DNA from: Paraburkholderia sp. BL10I2N1
GTDB lineage: Bacteria > Pseudomonadota > Gammaproteobacteria > Burkholderiales > Burkholderiaceae
Length of the DNA: 64,000 bases
Direction of reading: 5' to 3'
Assembly: GCF_004361815.1 (NCBI RefSeq)
Contig: NZ_SNWA01000003.1
Span: forward strand, 186,001 to 250,000
The translations under genes were made by a program, and so were the position numbers. The notes beneath the pieces were generated by a model. The model did no database searches, was not told the origin of the DNA, and saw nothing but the letters and a program-made list of their open reading frames with translations. Below are positions 54,115 through 63,285 of the stretch, in pieces. Position 1 is the stretch's first letter. Every line of letters begins with the position of its first letter.

Positions 54115-54531
54115 ATGATCAGTAGACGTCACGCAGTATTCCTGCTTGGTGCTGTTGCACTCAGCCTTGCTTCGATGCGAGGCAACGCAGGCGAGACAGT
54201 ACAAGTCGAGCTGACATCGACCGCCATTCATCTCGCTACCAGCGAAGTCAAGGCGGGAACAGTCACTTTCGAGGTGACCGGTTCACCGGACGGCAACACG
54301 ACACATGAACTGGTAGTGCTGAAGACAGAGTTGCCCGACGGTCACCTGCCGGTACAGAAGGACACAGTAGCGGAAAGCGGGTTCAAGAAAATGGGAGAAG
54401 TTGAGGACGTGGCGCCCGGCACGAGCAAGCGTCTTATGCTGAAGCTCGCGCCCGGCCGGTACGTGCTGATCTGCAATCGGCCAGGTCACTACGCGATGGG
54501 AATGCACGCTTCGCTGATCGTCGCGCGCTAG
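54115..54531 (+). CDS. Secreted cupredoxin-domain protein
   Basis: The 138-aa protein has a signal peptide (MISRRHAVFLLGAVALSLAS, cleavage near NAGE) and a cupredoxin fold. Copper ligands are visible as His in TTHELVVLK and the C-terminal cluster CNRPGHYAMGM (Cys, His, Met). It is sulfocyanin/plastocyanin-like and likely periplasmic for electron transfer or copper binding. GGGGAG precedes the ATG. It lies alone. Confidence 0.85.
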   Translation: MISRRHAVFLLGAVALSLASMRGNAGETVQVELTSTAIHLATSEVKAGTVTFEVTGSPDGNTTHELVVLKTELPDGHLPVQKDTVAESGFKKMGEVEDVAPGTSKRLMLKLAPGRYVLICNRPGHYAMGMHASLIVAR

Positions 54532-55096
54532 GGGGATCTGCCTCACATCGGTGCTCTCAATCGATTCGATGCCGATGTCGGTCGCGCATCTTGAAAATGG
54601 ACGTCTGAAATCTCTAAGGGAGTTCTCGACACGACAGTCCGCAGAGGCCGACGATGCGACATGCGCGGTCGACGCGCAAATGACCGTTGTCCTTGTCCGG
54701 GTGTAGGCGACGCTCGAACGTCCACATCGAGGCGCAGCCAACTGGCCGTAGATGGCCGGACACGGCCCGATGCCGAATGGATCAAATGCCTCGCCCGGGA
54801 TCGACCTGCGTCCGACCCTTGCCGACCCATAGCCGCCGTCCGCGGCTTCCGAAAGCTGCCCGTCACGGCTACTCGTCGTCGGGGGCTAGCGCGCAGCAGG
54901 CTTGGGCGCGAGAATCATCGGAACCACCTGCGCACGCGATCCCTTTCAATTGAGGCGTCCGCGTCTTTGCACCGGAGCTTCGATGCGAACGTTCTTGCGG
55001 CGGGCTTTCCATGACAGGCGTGGAGTGTTGTGTTGGTGACCGGGGCGAGCTGTAAGGCGGTGATGTCGACCGGTGCACGAATGGGGGAGCGAGACG
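54532..55096. other. Non-coding stretch
   Basis: No supported gene. It contains sequence blocks such as GCCGACCCAT shared with 62260, part of the dispersed repeat family. Confidence 0.4.
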
Positions 55097-56350
55097 ATGA
55101 CGACCGTCATCACGACTGTCCACGGCACTTTTGCCAGGCAGGCGGTCTGGGCCCAGCCCGATTCGCCGCTCAGCCAATATCTGACTGCGCATCTGGGCGG
55201 GGCGGTTCGGATCGCGCCATTCGATTGGTCGGGCCGCAATTCGTTTGAGGCCCGCGACGACGCCGCAAAGCGCTTGTGCGACCACCTCGAAGCCATCGGC
55301 CGCGCAGAGCCGGACAGTCGTCAGTTCGTCGTGGCGCATAGCCACGGCGGGAATGTCGCCCTGCTTGCGGCAGCGAACGGCAGGCTGTCTAAGCCTGTCG
55401 CGGGGATTGTCTGCCTGTCTACCCCGTTTCTGCAGGCATGGCCTCGACATCTCGGTGCGGCGCGCATCGTGAGCGCCGCCGCCGGAATCGTCCTGCTCTT
55501 CGCGAATCTGCTCTATCTCATGCTGCGCGACCGGGTGGGGAGCTCCTTCCTCATGGCATGCGTAGTCGTGGCGGCCATCCCTACGATCTATATCTTCATG
55601 AAGGCCGCGGCTACCTTGGCGGACAACGACAAACCGCGCTGGGTGCTCCCAGAAATGGATCCGCATCGCATGCTCATCTTGCGGGCCGCTGCCGATGAGG
55701 CATCGGCCGCCCTGGGCGCGGCGACCCTTGCCTCATCGTTAGTGGCGAGATTCTGGGCGCTCACGTCAGTGGGTGCGCCGCTGTGGATGCGTGCACTGGA
55801 ACAGGACGAGGCCGACAGGACACGTCAGACCCGCTACTCGTGGCCGCGGCGCGTCCACGGTCTAAGCGTCATGGATCTCTTCGTGCTTGGCATCGTTCTT
55901 TGCGTGCTTAGCCTGCTGCCGATCAATCCGCCCTGGGTCACCAGAAACCAAGCAACCGCTGTCCTCGTCGCGTCTTTCGTTCTTAACCTTCCGTTCGCTT
56001 GGCGCAAGGTACTCGCGATCGCCGTGTTGGCGCCGTTATGGTGGCTTTCGATGCTCTTGGCCGGCCCGGTACTGCTCTTGCTTTCCGTCTTCGCGATGTC
56101 GTTCGGGTCGTCGCTTGCCCTGCGTCATTTCCTGTGGATCGTTTCCGCCGAGCCAACGCCTCCCGGCGTGTGGATGACGGTCCAACTGGACCCCGAGAGC
56201 ACGCCCCGAGGGTTTCGAGGCCTCATGCACAGCTCCCTGTATGACGATCCGCGAGCGCACTCCGTGATCGCCCATTGGATGAAAAAGCAGACGGGCGTTT
56301 CACCTGCCGCAGAGCGCAGGGAGGGATCGGCCCCTCGTCGCGAGGCGTAA
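55097..56350 (+). CDS. Membrane-associated alpha/beta-hydrolase-like protein
   Basis: The 417-aa protein starts with TTVITTVHGTFARQAVWAQP and carries a nucleophile elbow VVAHSHGGNVALLAAANG at about residues 82-99 (H-S-H-G-G). The second half has four or more transmembrane helices (for example SVMDLFVLGIVLCVLSLLPI and LAIAVLAPLWWLSMLLAGPV). GGGGGAG precedes the ATG at 55097. It may be a membrane-tethered esterase or lipase. The Ser nucleophile is present; the other triad residues are not assigned. Confidence 0.7.
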   Translation: MTTVITTVHGTFARQAVWAQPDSPLSQYLTAHLGGAVRIAPFDWSGRNSFEARDDAAKRLCDHLEAIGRAEPDSRQFVVAHSHGGNVALLAAANGRLSKPVAGIVCLSTPFLQAWPRHLGAARIVSAAAGIVLLFANLLYLMLRDRVGSSFLMACVVVAAIPTIYIFMKAAATLADNDKPRWVLPEMDPHRMLILRAAADEASAALGAATLASSLVARFWALTSVGAPLWMRALEQDEADRTRQTRYSWPRRVHGLSVMDLFVLGIVLCVLSLLPINPPWVTRNQATAVLVASFVLNLPFAWRKVLAIAVLAPLWWLSMLLAGPVLLLLSVFAMSFGSSLALRHFLWIVSAEPTPPGVWMTVQLDPESTPRGFRGLMHSSLYDDPRAHSVIAHWMKKQTGVSPAAERREGSAPRREA

Positions 56351-56683
56351 TCCTCATGGGGCGGCTGCGCGTGGTCCGACTACTCAGGACTCGGTCGCCG
56401 GCGGGCCTCTTTCCCGACAGAGTGTGGCAAGCCGTGGCTACCCAGCGCCTCTCGCGCGGAAACAGTCTTGTCGGCTTATCCGCTTTCTCGCGGATCATCG
56501 CCGATCTGCCAACGTCCGCTGTCTGGCCGACCTCTGCCTGACGCCGATCGGCTGAAGGCGACCCCTTCGAGTCATTCAGTCCACGTTGACGAATGATGAT
56601 CATGTAGCCGGCCTCCTCGCCGCGGTTATGCGACGAGGGTTAAAGTCAGTTTGCGAAACGCACTTGACCCTGCGGAGACCGAC
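56351..56683. other. Non-coding stretch, left flank of IS110-type element
   Basis: No gene is supported. It probably includes the left end of the IS110-type element, whose border could not be defined. Confidence 0.4.
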
Positions 56684-57705
56684 ATGAACTATTGTGGCAT
56701 AGACCTGCATTCGAACAACTGCGTCGTGATCGTCAGCGACGAGAACGACAGGATCGTGTACCAGAAACGCCTGCCCAACGAGTTCGCGCAGATCACGGCG
56801 GCGCTTGAACCGTACCGGCGCGAACTGGCAGGTGTGGTCGTGGAGAGTACGTACAACTGTACAACTGGTACTGGCTGGTGGATGGACTGATGGACACAGA
56901 CTACCGGGTCCACCTGGCCCATCCCGCTGCCATCAGGAAATACGACGGACTTAAGCACAGCGGCGATTTCGCCGATGCGGCCTATCTGGCGCAGCTGCTG
57001 AGGCTCGGGTTGCTGCCCGAGGGCTATGTCTATCCGCGCGAAGAACGCAGCGCACGCGACCTGGCACGCAAGCGCATGCAACTGGTGCGCTATCGCACAG
57101 CGCAGATCCTTTCGATCGAGGGCATCCTGATGCGGCAGACGGGGAGCACGATAAATGGCGAGGCAGTCAAACGGCTGACGGCCGGCCAGGTCGATGAATT
57201 CGCATTTACGCCCGATGTCGCGCTGGCCGTGGAGGCCAACCGCGCGGTCAGCCAGGCGCTGGGGCAGCAGATTGAAGCGCTCGAGAAGCGACTGAGGGAA
57301 CGCGTGATTCTGCGTGCCGAGTACCACCTGCTCAGGACGGTGCCGGGCATCGGCGACACACTCGCGACCACCATCATGCTCGAGACCGGATCGATCAGCC
57401 GCTTTGCCCAGGTCGGCAACTTCAGTTCCTACTGTCGCTGCGTTGACAGCCTGAGGGAGAGTAACGGCAGGAAGAAGGGTGAAGGCAATACCAGGAACGG
57501 CAACAAGTATCTCGCGTGGGCGTTTGTCGAGGCAGCGAACTTCGCCATGCGTTACTGCCCGCAAGCCAGAAGCTTTTACGATCGCAAGAAGAGCAGGACG
57601 AACCGCGTCCTGGCAATCAAGGCTCTGGCACACAAGCTTGCGCGGGCGTGCTACCACATGCTGCGAGACCAGAAGCCCTTCGATGTGCACCTGTGTTTCG
57701 GGTAA
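56684..57705 (+). pseudogene. IS110-family transposase broken by an 8-bp duplication
   Basis: The N-terminal DEDD part begins MNYCGIDLHSNNCVVIVSDE. At 56851-56866 the unit GTACAACT is present twice, shifting the frame at VVVESTYN; removing one copy restores WYWLVDGLMDTDYRVHLAHP. The C-terminal part (LRTVPGIGDTLATTIMLETG, then GKKKGEGNTRNGNKYLAWAF in near form) with the Ser of the IS110 DUF-domain remains intact to 57705. It is therefore a recently inactivated copy. A long non-coding tail follows. Confidence 0.85.
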
Positions 57706-58781
57706 CGGTTTGGCCAGGGGCGATGAGCCAGGACAAGGGACTGGTGTGAAGCCACCCGAATGATTTGGACGCCGCCCTTGCGCCATCTGAATGGATGCAG
57801 AACGCTGAATCGCCCAGACCGTGAGCCATCAAAGGACTGGCGTCGTCACGGCGATAGCCACAGGGAATGCAAGCAGCCCCCTTGGACACGGCCTGGTACC
57901 AAAGTTTCTCTGGGGCGGCAACTGCCGCCAGGGCAGTCGCGGAGCATTGCGACAGGCTTGATCCCGACGGGTGTCTGGTGCGATTCGGTTCGCAACCAAC
58001 GAGTGAGAAAACGGACGCGGTTAGTGTTTGCACGATTGAAGGTGGCGCGCTGTTGTCGCTGTGAATTGACGCAACTGTTTGCGACGCACTTTTTTTTTGT
58101 TCTTGACTCCGGCCGGCTAATGGGTGTCCCCTTTCTGCCCCACAGGAGCCCATCGAGATGGAAGCGGCGTCTTTCCGCCGCATCACTCAGACAACGGCTG
58201 AACCAAGAGCGTTGCTCAGCGGGCGACGCTTCTGGCGACACAGTCGCTACCGCGCGCGGCAGCGTTCCCTTGTGACTTCTCCGGTTCGCCGCAGTCGCCG
58301 ACAACTTTCCTTCGCCATCGTCGATCTGTTCGCTTGAAAGGTCTCTCAAGTCAAGGCCGGGTTTAGCCCAAAGTCAGCACTTAATGCGGACCGTCGCACC
58401 TTTGGCGGATTCAACGGCGTCTGGACAGCCGTAAATAAACGTTCACACGTTAAGCGGCCCAGATGGACTATATACATACGAGGGTCGGAGTAAACGGCTG
58501 TACGTCGCTAGGGCCACCCAAATACAAATAGCCCTGGTTACGCAGCACCCGTATTCACAACGATGGCCCGGTTATAGCCAGTTGCATGCATTTGTGAACG
58601 GTCTTGGCTCGCATTTCGATGCCAGTAACCGCTCCGGCAGGCATTGATGTCCATCCTCAGGGATGGCATTGGAGGCACGCACCCAGCGAAATCGTAAATA
58701 TGTCGCCGCCCCTGGGGCAGCCTGCATATCGAGCTTCGCTTCTTCGGGCCAGTGCACCGACGTATACGTAGGAGGACCATC
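57706..58781. other. Long non-coding region downstream of the IS110-type gene
   Basis: About 1 kb without a supported gene. The first 350 bp may belong to the IS110 element, where such elements encode a structured guide RNA. A run of nine T residues follows at about 58091. The right part holds the promoter region of the secreted protein gene. Confidence 0.4.
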
Positions 58782-59996
58782 ATGTGCGCCCTTTCGATCA
58801 AGAGACGAGCCATACCATACTTTTCTATATGTCGCTTCGGTTTGGTTCTGGCCTTAATCCTCAGTTTTTGGGCCGTTGGGGGCCATGCGCAGGAGGCTCG
58901 CTATCGTTATGTCTCCCTCGACCAGATCGAGCTGCCAACTGGATTTACCTCGTTTTATCCCAGCGCGATCCAGGACAGCGGTCGGGTTTACGGCACCCTC
59001 TGCGATGCCGTGTGCGGCGTTACCCGATTAGCCTACTTCAAAGACGGGAAGTTGACCCTTCTTCCGCCCGTTCCGCCAGGCAGTGGCGGCGGTCCGGTCA
59101 ACGCACGCGGCACAATTGGCGGTAGCATCTTCCCCGACCCCTCCATGTTTGCCGGTCGCGCCGCCTTATTCCGAAAAGGCCGAGTCGAACTCGTTCCACC
59201 GCAGCCCGGGGAGGTGGCCGCCTTTGTCTTCGCACTTAACGACAACGACACGGCTCTGGTGGAGTCATACGATGCTTCATTCAATTTAACCTATGTGCTT
59301 TACCACGAAGGCACAGCGACGCCGATCAACTTCGGTCAAAGTATTACAAATCCCTTCTTTTCGTTTTTTGGAATTTGTAGGTGCATAAACAATAACGGAA
59401 TCATCGAGGGAACCGAGGGCCCTGGTTTGTTCAATGGAGCTCGGGGCTTCCGTCTCGACCCACGCAACGGCAACGCTACGATCCTCGATCCGTTTCCGGG
59501 AGATCCGACTGAAACGCTCGCCTGGGGCCAGGCTATTAACCAGGCCGGCGATGTTCTCGGCTACTCGTTCACCCTAGCAGCGCCCTACCATGAGCGCATC
59601 GGGGTATGGGGGCGCAACGGCGTCTTTTATACCTACCTTGTTGAGAACGTCTCAAGCAATCGCTTGCTCTTCAATGACAACAACCTGATCGTCATCACGG
59701 AAATCTTCAGTACCCACATCAGTTACATTGTGCCCAAACCTGGCGTGCGCCTGAATCTGGCCGATCTGGTCGTCAATTTGCCTGCGGGGCAAGACCTGTA
59801 TTTTATTCGTGACTTGAACAACCACGGAGATATGATTGGCTCGAGTTCCACGGGCGCCTACTTTCTACTGCAGCGTCTGGAAGAAGAGGACCGGCAGGCC
59901 TACGCGACGCCGGTAGTGAACAATGCGCGGCGCGCTATCCCTCCGGCGGTCATCATGCACAAGCGACTACTGCCGCAATTGAGGCAGTTAAAATGA
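58782..59996 (+). CDS. Secreted HAF-repeat-like protein
   Basis: The 404-aa protein has a signal peptide with twin Arg (IKRRAIPYFSICRFGLVLAL, cleavage after GHAQ). The mature part repeats a pattern such as ALNDNDTALVESY, INNNGIIEGTE, AINQAGDVLGYS, LNNHGDMIGSSS, as seen in HAF-type beta-propeller proteins. AGGAGG precedes the ATG at 58782. The function is unknown; it is probably extracellular or periplasmic. Confidence 0.72.
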   Translation: MCALSIKRRAIPYFSICRFGLVLALILSFWAVGGHAQEARYRYVSLDQIELPTGFTSFYPSAIQDSGRVYGTLCDAVCGVTRLAYFKDGKLTLLPPVPPGSGGGPVNARGTIGGSIFPDPSMFAGRAALFRKGRVELVPPQPGEVAAFVFALNDNDTALVESYDASFNLTYVLYHEGTATPINFGQSITNPFFSFFGICRCINNNGIIEGTEGPGLFNGARGFRLDPRNGNATILDPFPGDPTETLAWGQAINQAGDVLGYSFTLAAPYHERIGVWGRNGVFYTYLVENVSSNRLLFNDNNLIVITEIFSTHISYIVPKPGVRLNLADLVVNLPAGQDLYFIRDLNNHGDMIGSSSTGAYFLLQRLEEEDRQAYATPVVNNARRAIPPAVIMHKRLLPQLRQLK

Positions 59997-60039
59997 TCTT
60001 GTCCAGGCCAGCGCACGTCTGTCAGAGTTTCCTCGTTGG

Positions 60040-60210
60040 TGGGCGCATCATTCTGATGGTCGGGCCGCCCGGCGGCGGCAAGCCGATGCTGGCGGCGGCA
60101 AGCCGATGCTGGCGGCGCGACTGCCGAGCCTGCTGCTGCCGATGGTCGACGAACCTCGCATCCAGAGCCTTGCTACAACTGAGATGTTCCCGCCGGCAAG
60201 CTGGATCATA
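60040..60210 (+). pseudogene. ComM/Mg-chelatase-like ATPase fragment
   Basis: ILMVGPPGGGKPMLAA followed, after a 20-bp tandem duplication (60071-60090 and 60091-60110), by ARLPSLLLPMVDEPRIQSLA. This is the Walker A region of ComM/YifB with the usual S of GKS changed to P. Only about 50 codons remain. Confidence 0.65.
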
Positions 60211-60524
60211 GTGTTCAAGTCACTTGCCCGAGCGAAATCTCCTCGTTCAGAGAGATGCCCGACGCTACTGATAAAAGGGTTAAAGCGGCCTGACTACGGT
60301 CATTCGCCTTGTGACCGCTAATCGGCCGCTCCTGGCCGGGTCCGGTCCGATGTGAACGACAAGGCCGCTCGTTGTGGTTCGGCTCGGGACCGTCGCAAGC
60401 CCACCCGTCTGTGACTTGAAGCCGGAAGCACGTCAACGATGGCCGACACAGCAGCGGTCCTTCCGCGCGATTGTCCCGGTCGGCAACTACCCGAGCTACG
60501 GAGTGCAGGTCTGTGCTGGCGTCG

Positions 60525-60971
60525 TCAGTCAGGGATTTCGGGCTCGACCAATTTTGCCAACTGAACCAGCGACTCCTGCCAGCCGAGGTAGTACAACTCC
60601 ACAGGAATGACCTCGGACACGCCCTCTTGCACAATGGTGAGCTCGGTTCCACAGGACACCTGTCGCAATGAGACGGTGACGTGCATCTGGCCTGGCAGGT
60701 TCGGGTCGTCGAAGCGGTCCGAGTAGCGGATCTTCTCGAACGGCACCAGTTCGATGTACTCGCCGCCGAACGAGTGGCTGTTGCCGGTGCTGAAGTTGCG
60801 GAACGACATCTTGTGAGTTCCGCCCTCGTGGGCATCCATGTGGTGGACCTGACAGGTGAACCCGTAGGGCGGAAGCCACTTTGCTATCGCATCGGGTTCG
60901 AGGAAGGCGCGATAGATGCGTTCGGGAGTCGCGCGCAAGACGCGTTGGAGATGGACGGTTCCGGTAGTCAT
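60525..60971 (-). CDS. SRPBCC (AHSA1-type) protein
   Basis: The 148-aa protein has the START/AHSA1 pattern VHLQRVLRATPERIYRAFLE, AKWLPPYGFTCQVHHMDAHE and the C-terminal YLGWQESLVQLAKLVEPEIP. GAAAGGCGAG precedes the ATG at 60971, preferred over an upstream in-frame ATG. It binds hydrophobic ligands in a cavity; no specific role is known. It lies alone on the minus strand. Confidence 0.87.
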   Translation of the reverse strand: MTTGTVHLQRVLRATPERIYRAFLEPDAIAKWLPPYGFTCQVHHMDAHEGGTHKMSFRNFSTGNSHSFGGEYIELVPFEKIRYSDRFDDPNLPGQMHVTVSLRQVSCGTELTIVQEGVSEVIPVELYYLGWQESLVQLAKLVEPEIPD

Positions 60972-61415
60972 GGTGTGCTCGCCTTTCACTGGAGAAATTG
61001 GACACACTTTACGACGATGCATCGACGCCGGAATCGACATTGGTCGGGATCAGGGAAAACCCATGGGTGTCGAGCCGTCGAGTCGGTCGGCGGGTCGGCG
61101 GTCGTCGGGTCCTCGGGTCGTCGGCCAATCCGGCCGTTCGCGCAACGGCAGGTGCCGGCGCGTGCAAGGACTAAGCGCCGGGAGCGGCAGTTCCAAATGT
61201 CGCTGATCGACCCGTTTCTGCCCATCAACTACGAGCCGCGATTGTTCGCTTTGAGGATAGCTTGAGTCATTCGAGGCCAGGAGCAGGCTACGCGAGTTGA
61301 AGGGCGTGCTCAGCGCTGGACTCAGGGTGGCAGTACACGAAAGGACGTCTATGCTCGGTAGCTATAATTTGCAAAAGTCCCCACTGTGAGCCATCGTGTT
61401 TGGCGGGAGGGTGTT
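60972..61415. other. Non-coding stretch
   Basis: No supported gene. It contains a short GTCGGCGGGTCG-type repeat near 61080-61125. Confidence 0.4.
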
Positions 61416-62231
61416 ATGACGCGGCCGCGGGACGTGCGAGGAGTGATTTGTGAGTTCGAATGCGGGTACGAATTTGTCGGTTCGCCCGTGATGCAGGAGC
61501 TCGAACGCAGCGTCCTGGGCTGCGATTACGGCGCAACGAGCTGGACTACGCGTCTTGAGGCAGAACGCATTGCAAGCCTGCTGGAACTTCGCCCAATGGT
61601 CCGGCTGCTCGACATTGGCGCGGGATCGGGGTGGCCCGCCTTGTATCTGGCGACGATCTCCGGTTGCGATGTAACTTTGTCAGACATTCCCATGTCGGGG
61701 CTGCGAGCCGCTGTTGCACGTGCCTCGCTTGATGGCCTCAGGGCACGATGCCAAGCGGTTGCAGCCGATGGTGCCTACCTGCCGTTCGCTGATGCGTCAT
61801 TCGACGCGCTCAGTCACAGCGACGTCCTGTGTTGTATGCCGGACAAGCTATCAATGCTGCGCGAATGCCGGCGCGTCGCGCGCAGCAAGGCGAGAATGGC
61901 ATTTTCGGTAATCGCGATCGGCCGGTCCATCGACGGCGCGCGGCGCCGGGCGGCCATCGATTCTGGACCTACGTTCGTTGTATCGGAAGACTATGCAATT
62001 CTGCTCGACTGGTCCGGATGGCGCGTGCTGGAGCGCAAGGAGATCTCCAATGATTTTGCAGTGGCACTGAAGACGAGAATTTGCGGCATCAATGCTCGCT
62101 GTGACGCGATCACAGAAGTCCGAGGGCCAGAATGGGTCTCCGAGTCTTTGGAAAGGCTACAAGCCACCCTCAGGGCCGTTGAGGGAGGTCTTCTGCAACG
62201 CGAGGCCTTTTGCGCGATTGCCGGCGAATAG
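61416..62231 (+). CDS. Class I SAM-dependent methyltransferase
   Basis: The 271-aa protein has motif I VRLLDIGAGSGWPALYLATI and the segment CQAVAADGAYLPFADASFDA, followed by ALSHSDVLCCMPDKLSMLRE. The ATG at 61416 has GGGAGGG 4 bp upstream and is preferred to a GTG ten codons earlier. It is the third methyltransferase of this region and unlike the other two. The substrate is unknown. Confidence 0.83.
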   Translation: MTRPRDVRGVICEFECGYEFVGSPVMQELERSVLGCDYGATSWTTRLEAERIASLLELRPMVRLLDIGAGSGWPALYLATISGCDVTLSDIPMSGLRAAVARASLDGLRARCQAVAADGAYLPFADASFDALSHSDVLCCMPDKLSMLRECRRVARSKARMAFSVIAIGRSIDGARRRAAIDSGPTFVVSEDYAILLDWSGWRVLERKEISNDFAVALKTRICGINARCDAITEVRGPEWVSESLERLQATLRAVEGGLLQREAFCAIAGE

Positions 62232-62296
62232 CCGGCTGCCGCCCGACGCGGCCGGCCGAAGCCGACCCATCTCTGCCGTTGAGGGCCTCACGCGCA

Positions 62297-62328
62297 AATG
62301 GCAGGTTTTCGAGGTAGAACGGCCATCC
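62297..62328. repeat. Dispersed intergenic repeat copy
   Basis: GGCAGGTTTTCGAGGTAGAA resembles 53761-53790 (CGGCAGGTTTCGAGGTCAAA) and 52053-52078. All three lie between genes in region 3. Confidence 0.45.
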
Positions 62329-62487
62329 TCGACTTCACCGCATTTTGCAACTGTTCCGCCGTTGCGGTTGTTCAACAATGCGGGCTGTCACACAGTCCTC
62401 TCGGAAACCGGCGGTTCTGTACACGGATTGACGAATACAATTTAGTGGTGACAGTGGGCGGTGGGACTACCGAGGAAAGGATCGCAC

Positions 62488-62790
62488 ATGACTGCATACC
62501 TGATTGCCGATGTCGATGTAACAGACCCCACTCTTTTTGAAGAGTACAAACGTGAAGTACCTGCTACTGAGGCACGCTACGGCGGAAAATATTTGGGCCG
62601 TGGTGGTTTAACCAAAGTTCTCGAAGGCGATTGGCAGCCGCATCGTCTCGTCATCGTCGAGTTCCCTGACATGGATTCCTTAATGGCTTGGTACGATTCG
62701 CCAGAGTACGCCCGTCTTAAGGCGATCCGTGAAAGATGTGCGACGACAAGGATTATCGCGCTGGAAGGGGTTGCGGCCGTAGCCTCGTAG
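62488..62790 (+). CDS. DUF1330 domain protein
   Basis: The 100-aa protein is a single DUF1330 (dimeric alpha/beta barrel) domain: MTAYLIADVDVTDPTLFEEY, then RHR-type core GRGGLTKVLEGDWQPHRLVI and DSPEYARLKAIRERCATTRI. GAGGAAAGG precedes the ATG at 62488. These proteins are small cytoplasmic dimers of unknown function. Complete for the family. Confidence 0.9.
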   Translation: MTAYLIADVDVTDPTLFEEYKREVPATEARYGGKYLGRGGLTKVLEGDWQPHRLVIVEFPDMDSLMAWYDSPEYARLKAIRERCATTRIIALEGVAAVAS

Positions 62791-63285
62791 TAAGTCGATT
62801 TAGGCGGAAGAGTTGCCGGTTTCAGTCGCCCGTCGAAAGGCGGTCCTTTCCTCGTGAACGGTCCTTTGCGAATCGTCCACGAAGGACCGTATATGGACTC
62901 CTCCTCGATTGCGAGCACCGACACATTCATTGACACGTCCGATCACTTCCGGGCCACGTTGCGCCCATGTTGGTTGACCGCTCCCGCCCCTCTCCCGCAG
63001 AAAAATTAATTGTGCTCAATTTTTTTCCATTTTTGTCCTGCTACCTTGCCTCGACGGTGCGGGACCGTCGGCTGCACAGTGGCCCGATACACAGGTGTTG
63101 TCGTGATGTCTGCCCCATAGGGCCCGCGGCAATGCGCGTTTGCCGGCACCCCGCATTCGGAAAGTTGCCTTCCGTGCGGGTCGGCGAGCGCTACGATCGC
63201 CTGAATAAAAGCGCAGACGTGACGATGCGAAATCGGTTCGCCTTGACCGGTCGTATCGGCCGCGGCGGACCTGGAGACCGACACG
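62791..63285. other. Non-coding stretch
   Basis: No supported gene. The AT-rich spot near 63001-63035 (AAAAATTAATTGTGC) may hold a promoter for the acyltransferase gene. Confidence 0.4.

Noticed and set aside
54869..55666. 265-aa open frame opposite the membrane hydrolase
   Set aside because: Antisense to a gene with signal and transmembrane segments; composition is shadow-like.
56689..57786. 365-aa open frame opposite the IS110 transposase
   Set aside because: Shadow of the transposase on the other strand; typical for high-GC insertion sequences.
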